A DNA stretch of 64,000 bases from Brassica napus (taxonomy: Eukaryota; Streptophyta; Magnoliopsida; Brassicales; Brassicaceae). The translations under genes were made by a program, and so were the position numbers. The DNA lies in contig NC_063452.1 of NCBI RefSeq assembly GCF_020379485.1, forward strand, positions 34,681,608 through 34,745,607, read 5' to 3'. The notes under the pieces are model-generated. The model saw nothing but the letters and a program-made list of their open reading frames with translations. It did no database searches and had not been told where the DNA came from. Below, piece by piece: positions 23,378 to 34,257 of the stretch; position 1 is the first letter of the stretch; every line of letters starts with the position of its first letter.

Positions 23378-24720
23378 TGTGGGAACCGAAATTCGCATTG
23401 TCGATTTCTGTTTAAATAAGGAAACTAGGAAAACCCTAATTTCCCAGAGGTCCTGGATATCTGCTAATACCACACGCCAAGCAATCAGATCACAAGAATA
23501 ACAACGATAAAGTATAAGAAATCGAAAAGAGAGCAAAGTAGATCTTATTCCGAATTCGCATTTGAGCGTTACAACAAGGTAAGCGCCTGGGCTACGAGAG
23601 CTGTCGGCGAGATTCCTAGTTATAAAATCCTAAGACGGCAATAACCTAGTTGAGTCGCAGCTCGAATAAAAAAAACGGAAATATGCCTAATTGCTCTAAG
23701 TGTTAAGTTTGCTCTGAGAAAAGTCCTCTCCATGCCTCTCGCCTAGGACTCCCTATATACTGGCTCCTAGGTCGGTTTACATTTTTCCTCTTCTGCCCTT
23801 AAGCCGCCATAGCTTAAAAATGGAGATATTCTATTTTTTCCGATCTTCGTAATTATCTTTAAAATTTCGTATTTATCCGCGAAAACTTGACATTTATCTT
23901 TCCTTGCGAACCAAGCGTAAACCGTCATGCAGCTTACGGGCTGTTGGTTAAGAAATCGTAAGTTGGGCCTCGAGTCATGTCTTCGGTCTCTTTGGGACGT
24001 CTTCTGACTCGAAGAGTTTATTACGGCTTCTTTCGATAAAGAACGAACTTTCTGCGGTTTCTACCGTAAAGTTTGATCGATGACTTAGAATGGCGGGAAA
24101 CATGAAATGGGTTCGCTACGGTCTTCGGGAGATAGCATCGAAGGGTAGACGAGAATGCATGGACTAATGTCGTATCGACGTTTCGGAAGAGCTTGGTCGC
24201 TACGTTACGATCCAGCGGAACGGACGCTCGGTCGCTACGTAGCGACCGAGCTTCGGCTCGGGCTCGGTCGCTACGTAGCGACCGAGCGGGACGAACGCTC
24301 GGTCGCTACGTAGCGACCAAGCGAATGAATGCTCGGTCGCTACGTAGCGACCGAGCGGAACGAACGCTCGGTCGCTACATAGCGACCGAGCGGAACGAAC
24401 GCTCGGTCGATACGTAGTGACCGAGCTTGGCTCGAGCTCGGTCGCTACATAGCCACCGAGCTGAACGGACGCTCGGTCACTACGTAGCGACCGGGCTTTG
24501 GCTCGAGCTCGGTTGCTATGTAGCGATCGAGCGGAACACGCGTTCGGTCGCTGCGTAGCGACCCTTTTCGAGCTCTTGTCCGATGTCTCGTATTTCATCC
24601 GCAAAGCCTTTCGTAAGGAAGAATCTATTCCGAAAAAGTATTTGTCGAAGAAAGTTTTTTGTTTTCTTCTTCGGACTTTCTTGAATGTTAACTTTGTCGT
24701 AACCGTTTTTGACCCCAACA
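23378..24720 (-). repeat. 3' LTR of the Tat element (1343 bp)
   Basis: Bounded by TGTGGGAACCG and GACCCCAACA on the plus strand. It is 244 bp longer than the 5' LTR, and the difference is explained by extra units of the palindromic array at 24187-24575. A minus-strand TATA-like TATATAGG lies at about 23752-23760. By eye the two LTRs differ at about a dozen sites in their first 190 bp. Confidence 0.92.
24187..24575. repeat. palindromic 35-bp tandem array, 11 units
   Basis: Each unit is built on GCTCGGTCGCTAC joined to its own reverse complement (centre TACGTA, a 26-bp perfect palindrome in the best units), followed by a short spacer such as GGAACGAAC. Units begin near 24187, 24225, 24263, 24297, 24331, 24366, 24401, 24436, 24471, 24507 and 24541. 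Because of the symmetry both strands are open for long stretches (24193-24417 plus, 24200-24718 minus); these are repeat artefacts, not genes. Confidence 0.95.
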
Positions 24721-24740
24721 GTTAGCCCCCCAGCTCGTTA
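24721..24740 (-). promoter_or_regulatory. polypurine tract of the Tat element
   Basis: On the minus strand GAGCTGGGGGGCTAAC lies directly before the 3' LTR start TGTTGGGG. This is the usual place for plus-strand priming. Confidence 0.6.
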
Positions 24741-24873
24741 GAGTCGAGACTCTAGCGCGCGGTTTGATGATTTTGGCAAAGTTAGGCGTATTGAACGAAG
24801 TTTACTTCAAACTCCGCAGAAGAGAATTCTCGAGAAAGTGTATATTAAAAAATAAAAAATTTCGAGCCCATAT

Positions 24874-24882
24874 TTTTATAAG
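24874..24882 (+). promoter_or_regulatory. TATA box of the antisense ORF
   Basis: TTTTATAAG, about 90 bases before the ATG at 24970. A pyrimidine-rich leader (TTCACACCTTCCCTTCTTC) lies between them. It fits a plant promoter independent of the LTRs and opposite to pol. Confidence 0.5.
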
Positions 24883-24969
24883 TAGTGAGGTCTTGTTATT
24901 CATTTGCTTCACACCTTCCCTTCTTCAAACCTCCAAAACCTCTCTAGCTCCAAATCTTTTGCCTTTAAC

Positions 24970-26078
24970 ATGTCTTCTTCCCATGGTGACAAGAGAAGTT
25001 CCAAAGTTGAGATGGGCGAGGCCACCTCTCCGGCTCCGATTCCGACTTCTCCGGTCGAAGCGCCGGCTTGTGTTGCCGACCATCTCTCCTTTCGAGAGAG
25101 ACTAGTTCGTCGCCAAGCCGAGAAGGAGCAGGTTCGAGCCGGCGCCGAGTTCCCGTCCTCTTCTGCACTGGCCATTGCTCCGGGTCATGGGACCGAGGTC
25201 GTAACTCCGCGAGATACGGGAACTCTCGCAGCCTCGGTCGTTCCAGATGCTTCGGCTTGACCTGCTGGATCGTCCACGACTTTGATTCTCGTCGAAGATA
25301 AGGAGAGGGCTGCTGACTCTATGCCACCCCCTCCGGCCAGGAAAGAGATCGTTCTAGCGCTTCGCGTTCCTAGTGTTGTTCTGGTTGCTCAGCCTAAGGG
25401 CCGGAAGAGGAAGTTTACCAAGGGCGGTGACGGGGAATCTTCGCAGCAAGGAGACTCGAGCATAGCGTCGGGGCTTCGCGGAAAGGTTTGTCGCTCACTT
25501 GTCTTTTCGATTGTTACATATTTCTCTGAAAGACAAAGAATCCCTAACTTTCTTCTCGTTTTGCAGTTCATGTCGTTGATCGACGGGATGATCAGCGAGT
25601 GCGGTTCTGAAACCAGTCGTCTCGCCGGGGAGTTGTTCGAGCTGCAGGGTAGACGGTCTGAAACCGAGGCCATACTGACGGCTGTCAAGGATTCTCACTC
25701 CGTGAAAATGTGGAAGCTCGAGGTCGCCATAGGGGAGCTCGAGAGGGACCTCGGGAAGACGGCGAGTTCATTTCATAAGGAGAAGAAAGCCAGGAAGGCC
25801 AAATCTTCAGAGGTGCGTCGTCTTCTGCGTCAGATCGAGGGCGATGCAAGGTTAGCGAGCCACGGGATTAGAGAGGCCAAGGACGCTCTTCGTTCTGAGT
25901 TTTAGGCTCGCTGGGCGAAGATCTCCGCCTTTCTGGGCTCCCTCGAGTGCATCCAGAACAGGGATTTAGCCTTGGCGACGATTGAGGGCGGGATGGCCAT
26001 GGTTCAGTCGTTCCAGAGTGAGACTCCTCCGACCTTAGAGGCTGAAGAGGCCCGACTGTCCGGCTGCAAGGGAGATTT
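24970..26078 (+). pseudogene. antisense extra ORF of the Tat element, 5' part
   Basis: Runs opposite to pol, between pol and the 3' LTR; extra ORFs in this place, some antisense, are known in plant Tat-clade elements. The N-terminus is Ser/Pro/Ala-rich with a basic stretch RERLVRRQAEKEQ. A TGA lies near 25258, then a nuclear-signal-like PKGRKRKFTK (about 25390). A probable intron (GTTTGTCGCTC ... TCGTTTTGCAG, about 25485-25566) leads to a coiled-coil region (SLIDGMISECGSETSRLAGE, ELERDLGKTASSFHKEKKARK). A TAG at 25903-25905 interrupts the frame, which otherwise continues to the insertion at 26079 and resumes at 32016. Molecular role unknown. Confidence 0.7.
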
Positions 26079-27103
26079 TAATAGACTGCGGTCCACGGAT
26101 CAGTACATGGAGCCGAACCAGCATGGAGATTAGAACGTTCTGAAGATTTCAACTGAGATTCATGTTTTTAACCATACTGACCAGACTGACCGGACACTGT
26201 ACTGGACTGTCCCAAATGCATCCGGATGGGAGCTTTGGCTGGAACCATGGCCAGATGACCGATTTCACCGTACTGAATCTGGTATTCACCGTCCTGTTTC
26301 CCATTTCATGAAAAACAGTCGAGACGGAAACACATTCGGACACACCAATCTTGAGATAGGTCATCGCTATTCATTTCTGGACAGTACCGCACAAACCGCC
26401 CGTACAACCAGATTGGAACTTCAGTATTATCCACGACCAGATGATCGAAATTCCGAACTAAATCTCGGCTTTCCCGACCTGTTTTGCATTCTAAGAAGAA
26501 TGGTCGAGGCAGATTTCAATTTGATCGAATGGATTTCAAGTTAGGCCGTGCAACTTCATTTCCGGCAAGTTTGGACTGTCCTGATCGCGTACTGGCCCTG
26601 TCCGCGGGACATGCTGAAGGTTCATTGAATCTGGACAGTGGAATTTGAAGGGTTCACTTGCAGTCAATGTTAATTTTCGTGCTTGACCAGATCTGGTCAA
26701 TTTTATCATTTTCTATGTTTAGATTTCCCACATTTTTCTTTAAGTCTTTTGACTAGAACTTCTATATAATGTAACCATCAGATCTGAATAAGATAATTTC
26801 GTTTTGCTTTCATTCTTTTGAGTTTTTACTCTCTTTGTTCTTTGTTAGAACATTTCTATAAGTTTCTTTGGTGTGGTTAGCTCCAAACAAACACCTCTTT
26901 CTTGTTGGACCGGTGCGTCACATCCGGCAACAGATCGAGATCGATTCTCCAACGGACCTGTGAGTCATATCAGGCGTTGAAAGACACTTAGACAGTATCA
27001 TTGGGTCATTCCGCAGCCCCTTGTGTCGTCATTCATCCCACCAGTTCTCCTTTCGGAGTTCATATCCCCCTTACCGGTCGAGTAGCGTTCCTAGGGTCTA
27101 TCA
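26079..27103 (+). repeat. LTR A
   Basis: 1025 bp, with a TATA box TATATAAT at 26763-26770 and the end CTAGGGTCTATCA. Near-identical copies follow at 29815 and about 30992. Many GACCAGA, CTGGACTGTCC and TTTCACCGTACTGAA short repeats occur inside. Confidence 0.93.
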
Positions 27104-27105
27104 AG

Positions 27106-27119
27106 TGGTATTAGAGCCA
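27106..27119 (+). promoter_or_regulatory. primer-binding site (initiator tRNA-Met type)
   Basis: TGGTATTAGAGCCA, three bases after LTR A. The plant consensus is TGGTATCAGAGC; this copy has one C-to-T change. The second interior (30844) begins TGGTATCATTGAG, with a decayed site. Confidence 0.8.
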
Positions 27120-27123
27120 CTCT

Positions 27124-27586
27124 TCCGGTAACTCTATTATCATTCCATCTTCTCATCTCTCCATCTTCTTCAAACACTTCTTCTTCTACTTTTCTTGAAT
27201 CCGGGCCCCTCATTACCATCCATTTATAAAAAAAAAAAAGATTTACGATTTGATTCAAAAAAAAAAAAAAAATAGAAAAGTTTCAAAGTTTGTTTTGTGG
27301 ATTGGTGGTGGAAGAGAAAGCCTGCTGGCTGAGGAGAAATCCAGCCTTTGAGGTGGTTAAAACGGATTTCAAAAATCAAAAATCTCTTATCTATCTATCT
27401 TGAGAAAAACCCTTTGTTTGCTTTGGATCTACCCATTGGGATTCTTGATTTGTTCTCTTAGAACCTTGAGAAGAAACTTGAGTGATTACCATAAAATCCG
27501 AGAGAAACACTTGAGTTGGTCAGATTAAACACTTGAGAGAATGTGAGAATTTTTATCTAACTTTTTTGTTGAGAATTTTTCAGGTT
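27124..27586 (+). other. leader of the non-autonomous element
   Basis: CT-rich leader with two A-runs (about 27227-27237 and 27258-27272). It ends in TTTTTCAG just before the first ATG (27587), so a leader intron is possible. Confidence 0.5.
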
Positions 27587-29542
27587 ATGATGTTTGGTCT
27601 CCAAAGGAAAAGTAACAAGGAGAAGCACCCACGACTTTCTGTCTCTCAAACCGCCTTTAAATATGCTTTGAATACTTTTGATGAGTATGTTGATGTGCAG
27701 GAAAAACCAAATCGGTGGAGCAAAGAGCATGTCAATACCTCCAAAGATGTGGCTGATCCAAAAAGGAAACATTTTCAGTTTGATGTCCAACAATTTTGTG
27801 ATAAGTTTGTGAAGGGTGTGGACAAAGCCCTCAAGGACGTCAGCAAGAACCAAAAGAAGAGCACATCCACACGTGCCCCAGTAGCTGAGCCATCCTTGTT
27901 CATTAGTAAGGAAACCCAAGGTGAATCTGAAAAACTGTCTTGAAAAACTTAAAGATTTTTCAGATTCTATACCCATTTTTTATGAATCTGATGAAGAACC
28001 AATTGAAAGCTTGATAATTTGTGAGCAAAGCTGTGACCTTTCTTCTCTTGAACCTGAGTTTATGGTTGATAATGAACAGGCTATTGTAGAACTAACTGTT
28101 TTGCAACCGGAGCATCCGAGTAGCTTCGATTTGTTTCAACAGGTTTTTAAGGAAGAGCCACTGAATTTTCCACATCAGTGTCCGTGTCTTGACACTTGGA
28201 TATCTTTGGATGATGGTCCAGATCCTATGTTTGATGAGGAGGACGAATCTGGTCCAGTATTTGATGATGAAGAAACAAGCATCATGTCCACCTTCATGAA
28301 GAGCCAACTATGCTTTGATTCCAGCACATTTCCTACCCCTTTGTCTTTTGAACTTCAAGAGTACTGTGAGGAACCTTCTTTTCTTAATTCTCTACCTGAC
28401 ATTTTTGTCAAGATCAGTACTCATGATGTGATTCGTTTTGGCCTTGACAAAATGAAAGAATTTTGTGTTTCAAAATCTGTTTTTGATAACATGATTAATT
28501 CTTTTAAGGTCTTTGAACCTGATAAATTTCTTGAATAACCACGTTTTCAAAATGTCAAAGGCATTAATTCTGGATTTATCTTGTGTTTTGAACAGTTCTT
28601 AGAAAATAGCCATGGTTTTGATCATTTTGAAAAGTCTCTTGAGCTCGATTTGAAACAAACTGTTTTCTGTTCTAATAAATCTTTTGATTCATTTGTTTAC
28701 AAAGAAAATAGCTTTGATCTTAACTCTTCTAGACATAGACTGATAACTGATCATTTGTTGCCATCCTCTTGTGTCTTGGACAAAATTCTGATTCAGAAGT
28801 TGCTGGAAAATAAATCACTTAAAACTGAAAATGATTTCTGTGATCTTGATTTTTGTGATTTTATTTCGCAGCCTGATCTTGTGTGTTCTAAATATGATAA
28901 AACTTGGCATCTTTTGAAATCATTTCGTGATCAATGTGTTGTCTAGAACCTTGATGATATAGTGGTGTACAACACTTTCTTTGAAAAATACCTTGAATCT
29001 TTGATATTTGATTCCAAATCTGAACTTAAGCTTGTGTGTTCAGATGTTGAGCCGGATATGCACGTTCTGAAAATGTCTAATATTGTTGCATGTCTTGAAA
29101 AAATTTTGGTCTGTAATGTCTATTTTGTTGAGCACCTTGAAAGGCTTAGATGTGTGCTGCTTGTTCTTGGAAAAGATATTTTGATGTTTGATTTCAACAA
29201 GTATATCTCTTGCACATTTGATCCTGGTCTTTTAGTGTTTGTTTTGAGTATCCAGGAAAGACAGGTTCAGCCTCTGAATGAAAGCATTGGCCGTGCCCAA
29301 AAACCTCAGATTTGGAGAAGCTTTGTTGTCAAACCGGCTACCTTGGTGCCAGCGACAGAGGTTCAGTCCAAGAAGGATATCTCAACAGTCCGAAGGTCTT
29401 TTGTCTTGATTCCAATTTTACTCAAACGCCAAGTCATCAAGGATTCACTGAGGCTTGGACTAGCATGAAAAGCTTCATGGATGAAGAAGTTATGAATTTT
29501 CCAAACCAAAGGTTCTTCAGTCCGTCTATCCGCGAGTACTAG
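27587..29542 (+). pseudogene. coding relic of the non-autonomous element, no pol catalytic domain
   Basis: The first block (27587-27943) is a basic protein start (MMFGLQRKSNKEKH) with no known domain. After a frameshift near 27930, one frame stays open to 29468 except for TAA 28536-28538 and TAG 28944-28946. It is rich in Asp, Glu, Phe and Ser. Two places look like degraded RT palm and thumb: NLDDIVVYNTFFEKYLESL (28947 on) and CLEKILVCNVYFVEHLERLR followed by a VL--L pattern (about 29092-29200). A further shift near 29335 leads to the last block (ending 29542). It may be a remnant or spacer between gag and pol; similar non-coding-like proteins recur in Brassicaceae genomes. No intact function is supported. 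Confidence 0.6.
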
Positions 29543-29799
29543 ATTTCTAAAGGATATTCATGCCCCAGAAAGAATCGGTCTGAGCGAAAACCGATCGTCC
29601 ATGAACCAAAGTTTCTAAGGAGAGCAAGCACCAATGGACGCCAAAGTACTTGGATTTCCTTGATAAAAATGACTTCAAAACTCCAAGGAAGTTTCTGTCC
29701 ATTCTATTCATTTACTAAATTTCCCTTGAATTTTAATTCCTTTGTATCTGATTTATCTCTTTTTGATATATGTATATTGGATTTGAGGACAAATCCTTT

Positions 29800-29814
29800 T
29801 GAAGAAGGAGGAAA
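29800..29814 (+). promoter_or_regulatory. polypurine tract
   Basis: TGAAGAAGGAGGAAA directly before LTR B (29815), a textbook plus-strand primer site. Confidence 0.8.
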
Positions 29815-30841
29815 TAATAGACTGCGGTCCACGGATCAGTACATGGAGCCGAACCAGCATTGAGATCAGAACGTTCTGAAGATTTCAACTGAGGTTCATG
29901 TTTTTCACCATACTGACCAGACTGACCGGACACTGTACTGGACTGTCCCACATGAATCCGGATGGGAGCTTTGGCTGGAACCATGGCCAGATGACCGATT
30001 TCACCGTACTGAATCTGGTATTCACCGTCCTGTTTCCCATTTCATGAAGAACAGTCGAGACGGAAACACATTCGGACACACCAATCTTGAGATAGGTCAT
30101 CGCTATTCATTTCTGGACAGTACCGCACGAACCGCCCGTACAACCAGATTGGAACTTCAGTATTATCCACGACCAGATGATCGAACTTCCGAACTGAATC
30201 TCGGCTTTCCCGACCTGTTTTGCATTCTAAGAAGAATGGTCGAGGCAGATTTCAATTTGATCGAATGGATTTCAAGTTAGGCCGTGCAACTTCATTTCCG
30301 GCAAGTTTGGACTGTCCTGATCGCGTACTGGCCCTGTCCGAGGGACATGCTGAAGGTTCATTGAATCTGGACAGTGGAATTTGAAGGGTTCACTTGCAGT
30401 CAATGTTAATTTTTGTGCTTGACCAGATCTGGTCAATTTTATCATTTTCTATGTTTAGATTTCCCACATTTTTCTTTAAGTCTTTTGACTAGAACTTCTA
30501 TATAATGTAACCATCAGATCTGAATAAGATAATTTCGTTTTGCTTTCATTCTTTTGAGTTTTTACTCTCTTTGTTCTTTGTTAGAACATTTCTATAAGTT
30601 TCTTTGGTGTGGTTAGCTCCAAACGAACACCTCTTTCTTGTTGGACCGGTGCGTCACATCCGGCAACAGATCGAGATCGCCTCTCCAACGGACCTGTGAG
30701 TCATATCAGGCGTTGAAAGACACTTAGACAGTATCATTGGGTCATTCCGCAGCCCCCTTGTGTCGTCATTCAGCCCACCAGTTCTCCTTTCGGAGTTCAT
30801 ATCCCCCTTACCGGTCGAGTAGCGTTTCCTAGGGTCTATCA
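29815..30841 (+). repeat. LTR B
   Basis: 1027 bp, nearly identical to LTR A, with its TATA box at 30499-30506. It serves as 3' LTR of the first interior and 5' LTR of the second. Confidence 0.93.
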
Positions 30842-30991
30842 AGTGGTATCATTGAGATCCATCTGGAAACCATTCCTTCTGATTTCGGTCTTGTTGAGCA
30901 CCTTGAAAGGCATAGATGTGTGCTGCTTGTTCTTGGAAAAGATATTTTGATTTCAACAAGTATATCTCTTGCACATTTGATCCTGGTCTTT
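30842..30991 (+). mobile_element. collapsed second interior
   Basis: About 50 bases of leader (TGGTATCATTGAGATCC ...) are joined to about 100 bases matching 29129-29232 of the first interior, and then directly to LTR C. The right junction falls on TTTTAG, where interior and LTR share TAG, indicating a deletion with microhomology that removed about 2.5 kb. Confidence 0.8.
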
Positions 30992-32015
30992 TAGATTGCG
31001 GTCCACGTATCAATACATGGAGCCGAACCAGCATGGAGATCAGAACGTTCTAAAGATTTCAACTGAGGTTCATGTTTTTCACCATACTGACCAGACTGAC
31101 CGGACACTGTACTGGACTGTCCCACATGCATCCGGATGGGAGCTTTGGCTGGAACCATGGCCAGATGACCGATTTCACCGTACTGAATTTGGTATTCACC
31201 GTCCTGTTTCCCATTTCATGAAGAACAGTCGAGACGGAAACACATTCGGACACACCAATCTTGAGATAGGTCATCGCTATTCATTTCTGGACAGTACCGC
31301 ACGAACCGCCCGTACAACCAGATTGGAAATTCAGTATTATCCACGACCAGATGATCGAATCTTCCGAACTGAATCTCTGCTTTCCCGACCTGTTTTGCAT
31401 TCTAAGAAGAATGGTCGAGGCAGATTTCAATTTGATCGAATGGATTTCAAGTTAGGCCGTGCAACTTCATTTCCGGCAAGTTTGGACTGTCCTGATCGCG
31501 TACTGGCCCTGTCCGCGGGACATGCTGAAGGTTCATTGAATCTGGACAGTGGAATTTGAAGGGTTCACTTGCAGTCAATGTTAATTTTCGTGCTTGACCA
31601 GATCTGGTCAATTTTATCATTTTTTATGTTTAGATTTCCCTCGTTTTTCTTTAAGTCTGTTGACTAGAACTTCTATATAATGTAACCATCAGATCTGAAT
31701 AAGATAATTTCGTTTTGCTTTCATTCTTTTGAGTTTTTACTCTCTTTGTTCTTTGTTAGAACATTTCTATAAGTTTCTTTGGTGTGGTTAGCTCCAAACG
31801 AACACCTCTTTCTTGTTGGACCGGTGCGTCACATCCGGCAACAGATCGAGATCGTCTCTCCAACGGACCTGTGAGTCATATCAGGCGTTGAAAGACACTT
31901 AGAAAGTATCATTGGGTCATTCCGCAGCCCCTTGTGTCGTCATTCATCCCACCAGTTCTCCTTTCGGTGTTCATATCCCCCTTACCGGTCGAGTAGCGTT
32001 TCCTAGGGTCTATCA
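30992..32015 (+). repeat. LTR C
   Basis: Lacks only the first few bases and otherwise matches LTR A and B to the terminal TATCA. It is followed by the GATTT duplication and Tat DNA. Confidence 0.92.
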
Positions 32016-32188
32016 GATTTGGCAGTCGTGGATGGAGATTTCGATCTCATCCTAGCTGACCTGAAATCTGCGTGCTTTCTTCCGACGTGTTCAGAAGTCC
32101 CAGAGGGGAAAGATCCGGTGCTTGGAGAAGGCGGAGGTGATGCGGCTCCAGGCTTGGACGAAGCAACGGGTGAAAAGGGAGCGTGAGC
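32016..32188 (+). pseudogene. antisense extra ORF, 3' part
   Basis: After removing the 26079-32015 element and one GATTT copy, the frame from 24970 continues here: an acidic stretch (VDGDFDLILADLK, then Gly/Glu-rich) to a TGA at about 32186. The exact frame match shows that the element was intact here when the second retrotransposon landed. Confidence 0.75.
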
Positions 32189-33305
32189 TCTGAGGATGAC
32201 TTTGGTTAGATCTCATGCGGGATTTTTTTTTTTTTTTTTATGTTTGATGTTTCGGCCTTAAATGGCCTCATTTCGTGTTTCGGGACTGGCCGTATGTGGC
32301 TTTGAATCCTTGCCGCTCTGCGGCTTTCTTTTTATGACAAGATGGTCGAGTTGCATTTTTTATAAGCTTACGTATGGCGTGGAAGAAGGGTGATGAGTTG
32401 TCGTCTCATATCCTTCTTCGATGTGGAATGTTTTGTTCAAGATCTGTTTCGAGGGTTTTTCCGCGAGATATCGACTTCACGGGATATCTGAAGATGTCGA
32501 ATATAAAAATAGAGGCATGGTTTTGGGATCTCGTATCTTTTGGATATCATGCCTTGAGATGTTAGAGACCAGTGCGTTGGGTTTAGGGCAAGACCTAGGT
32601 TTACTTTCGGTTTTAAGATTTTATGCGGTTACTAGCCGGCTATCGATTTATCTGTCGCGATTTTAACCTGATTCGTATCAATTTAAAGTCCACGATAGGT
32701 TCTCGGCTTATATGACTTGTTAGATATGAATCGAGCATCTCTCCGGAGACAATTTTTAAGCCAACCGGAAGTGCTGGACCAAAATTTCGGGTTTCTTTTA
32801 TAGTGCTATTATCCTTGTGTCGGATGTACAAGAGTCATCTTCGTGAGATGGCTATGTCTGTCTAGGACGTTCAAGAGTTCGATGTGAGCAGCACCGAACT
32901 TGGCGGCAGATGCCGTCGTTTAGAGTTTTTGCACAAGATATGTGTTAAAATGTTAATCATTTTTTGACGGAGTGTCCATTTTGGTCCTTCGGAAGAAGTA
33001 ACCCTCGAGGCATCTCTCGCGACGTCACGCGATGCCAAAGGCTGCTTCTCCCTAATGGCTGATTTATTTTCGAATATCGAAAATGTTTTGCGGATAAAAA
33101 ATAATTTGCTTGGTTAAGATATGTCGGAAACATCGAAGGCGTGGTCGGATGTTTTCGAGTTTCAGAGTATACGAGTATACGTATCCACGCCCCCCCCCCC
33201 TTTTTAATGAGGGGGGACAGCTGAATTTACCTTTCGACAAACTGCCTACGTACTCCTTATGGAGATCAAGCTGTCTCGTAGTTCGGTCGTTGTGAGTTGG
33301 TTGAT
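32189..33305. other. Tat region between the extra ORF and pol
   Basis: No coding content. A T-run lies at 32224-32239 and a run of C at about 33188-33200, followed by a short GGGGGG stretch. It probably contains the 3' untranslated ends of both the antisense ORF and pol. Confidence 0.6.
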
Positions 33306-34257
33306 TTAGTGATAGTATTTTTTTAGATGCATCGCGTTCCAGGTCCTTGGAATTTTTAGGCCTTGCATGTTGGCTATTTCGTAGGAGCCCGGTCGGATGA
33401 CTTTTTCGATTTTATAGGGTCCTTCCCAGTTTTCTCCGAGTTTTCCCGCGTTTCGTTTAGCGCTTTTTTTGAAAACTTTGCGAAGGACCAGATCTCCTTG
33501 ATTAAATCTGTCATTCCGTACGTTGGAATTGTAGTACTTTGCGGCTGCATGTTGGTAATTTTGGATTCGGATGAGCGTTCGATCTCGGCGCTCGTTAAAG
33601 AGATCGAGATCGTCGAGGAGCATTGCGTTGTTGAGCTCCTCTCGTTCGGGAAGTAATCTTCTTCGAACACTGGGGAACTCTACTTCTGCGGGAATCATGC
33701 ATTCCGTTTCGTACACCAGAGCGAAAGGGGTTTCTCCTGTTGCTCGCCTCGGGGTGGTACGGTGGGACCAGAGGACTCCCTCGAGTTCGTCGGCCCACCG
33801 GCCTTTTTTGGACTCTAAGCGTTTATTCAGTCCGTCGAGAATGGTTTTATTAATCGTTTCAGCTTGTCAGTTACACTGCGGATACCTAGGCGTCGACTTG
33901 TTAAGTCGTATCTTTCATTTTTCACAGAACGCCTCGAACCTGGTGGAGATACACTGAGATCTGTTTTCGGTTACGATTTCGTAAGAAACTCCATGCCTAC
34001 AGATGATGTTTCTTCATACGAAAATTTCGACTTAGACTTCTTTTATACTCGCGTACGAATCTGCCTCTACCCATTTTGAAAAGAAATCGGTGAGGACTAA
34101 AAGGAAATGCTTTTGCTTTGAATTATGAAGGGGACTGACGATGTCCATGGCCCAGCGCATAAAAGGATAGGGCGATGTGATGGAGGAGAGAACTTCAGCT
34201 GGTTGTCGGATGGTTGGAGCATGCCTCTGGCATTTTTCGCATTTTCATGCGAATTTC
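33306..34257 (-). pseudogene. Tat integrase, decayed
   Basis: The C-terminal part is open (33306-33716): ETPFALVYETE-MIPAEVEFPS, a long helical spacer, and FNQGDLVLRKVFK...GKLGENWEGPYKIEKV. The catalytic core upstream (33717-34257) has many stops and shifts; only pieces such as the ADELEGVLWSHRTTPR block (about 33740-33790) can be read. The protein is not functional. Confidence 0.85.

Larger units (their letters stand above)
26079..32015 (+). mobile_element. non-autonomous LTR retrotransposon, three LTRs in tandem
   Basis: Layout: LTR A (26079-27103), interior (27104-29814), LTR B (29815-30841), collapsed interior (30842-30991), LTR C (about 30992-32015). One 5-bp duplication GATTT flanks the whole array (26074-26078 and 32016-32020), so it behaves as one insertion or was enlarged in place. 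LTRs start TAATAGAC and end GTCTATCA. The primer-binding site matches initiator tRNA-Met. The interior has coding relics but no recognisable protease, RNase H or integrase. The LTRs are nearly identical, so this is the youngest layer of the nest. Confidence 0.92.

Noticed and set aside
24187..24575. CRISPR-like look of regularly spaced palindromes
   Set aside because: The genome is plant nuclear; spacers are nearly identical to each other, there are no cas genes, and the array lies in an LTR.
24193..24718. Long open frames on both strands with repeated RSLRSDRA-type peptides
   Set aside because: They are translations of the palindromic LTR array; both strands are open because the unit is its own reverse complement. 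No start context or family supports a protein.
33180..33206. Run of C (run of G on the minus strand) as polypurine tract of the Tat element
   Set aside because: It is not next to an LTR; the tract at 24721-24740 is in the right place. It may be a simple homopolymer or assembly artefact.
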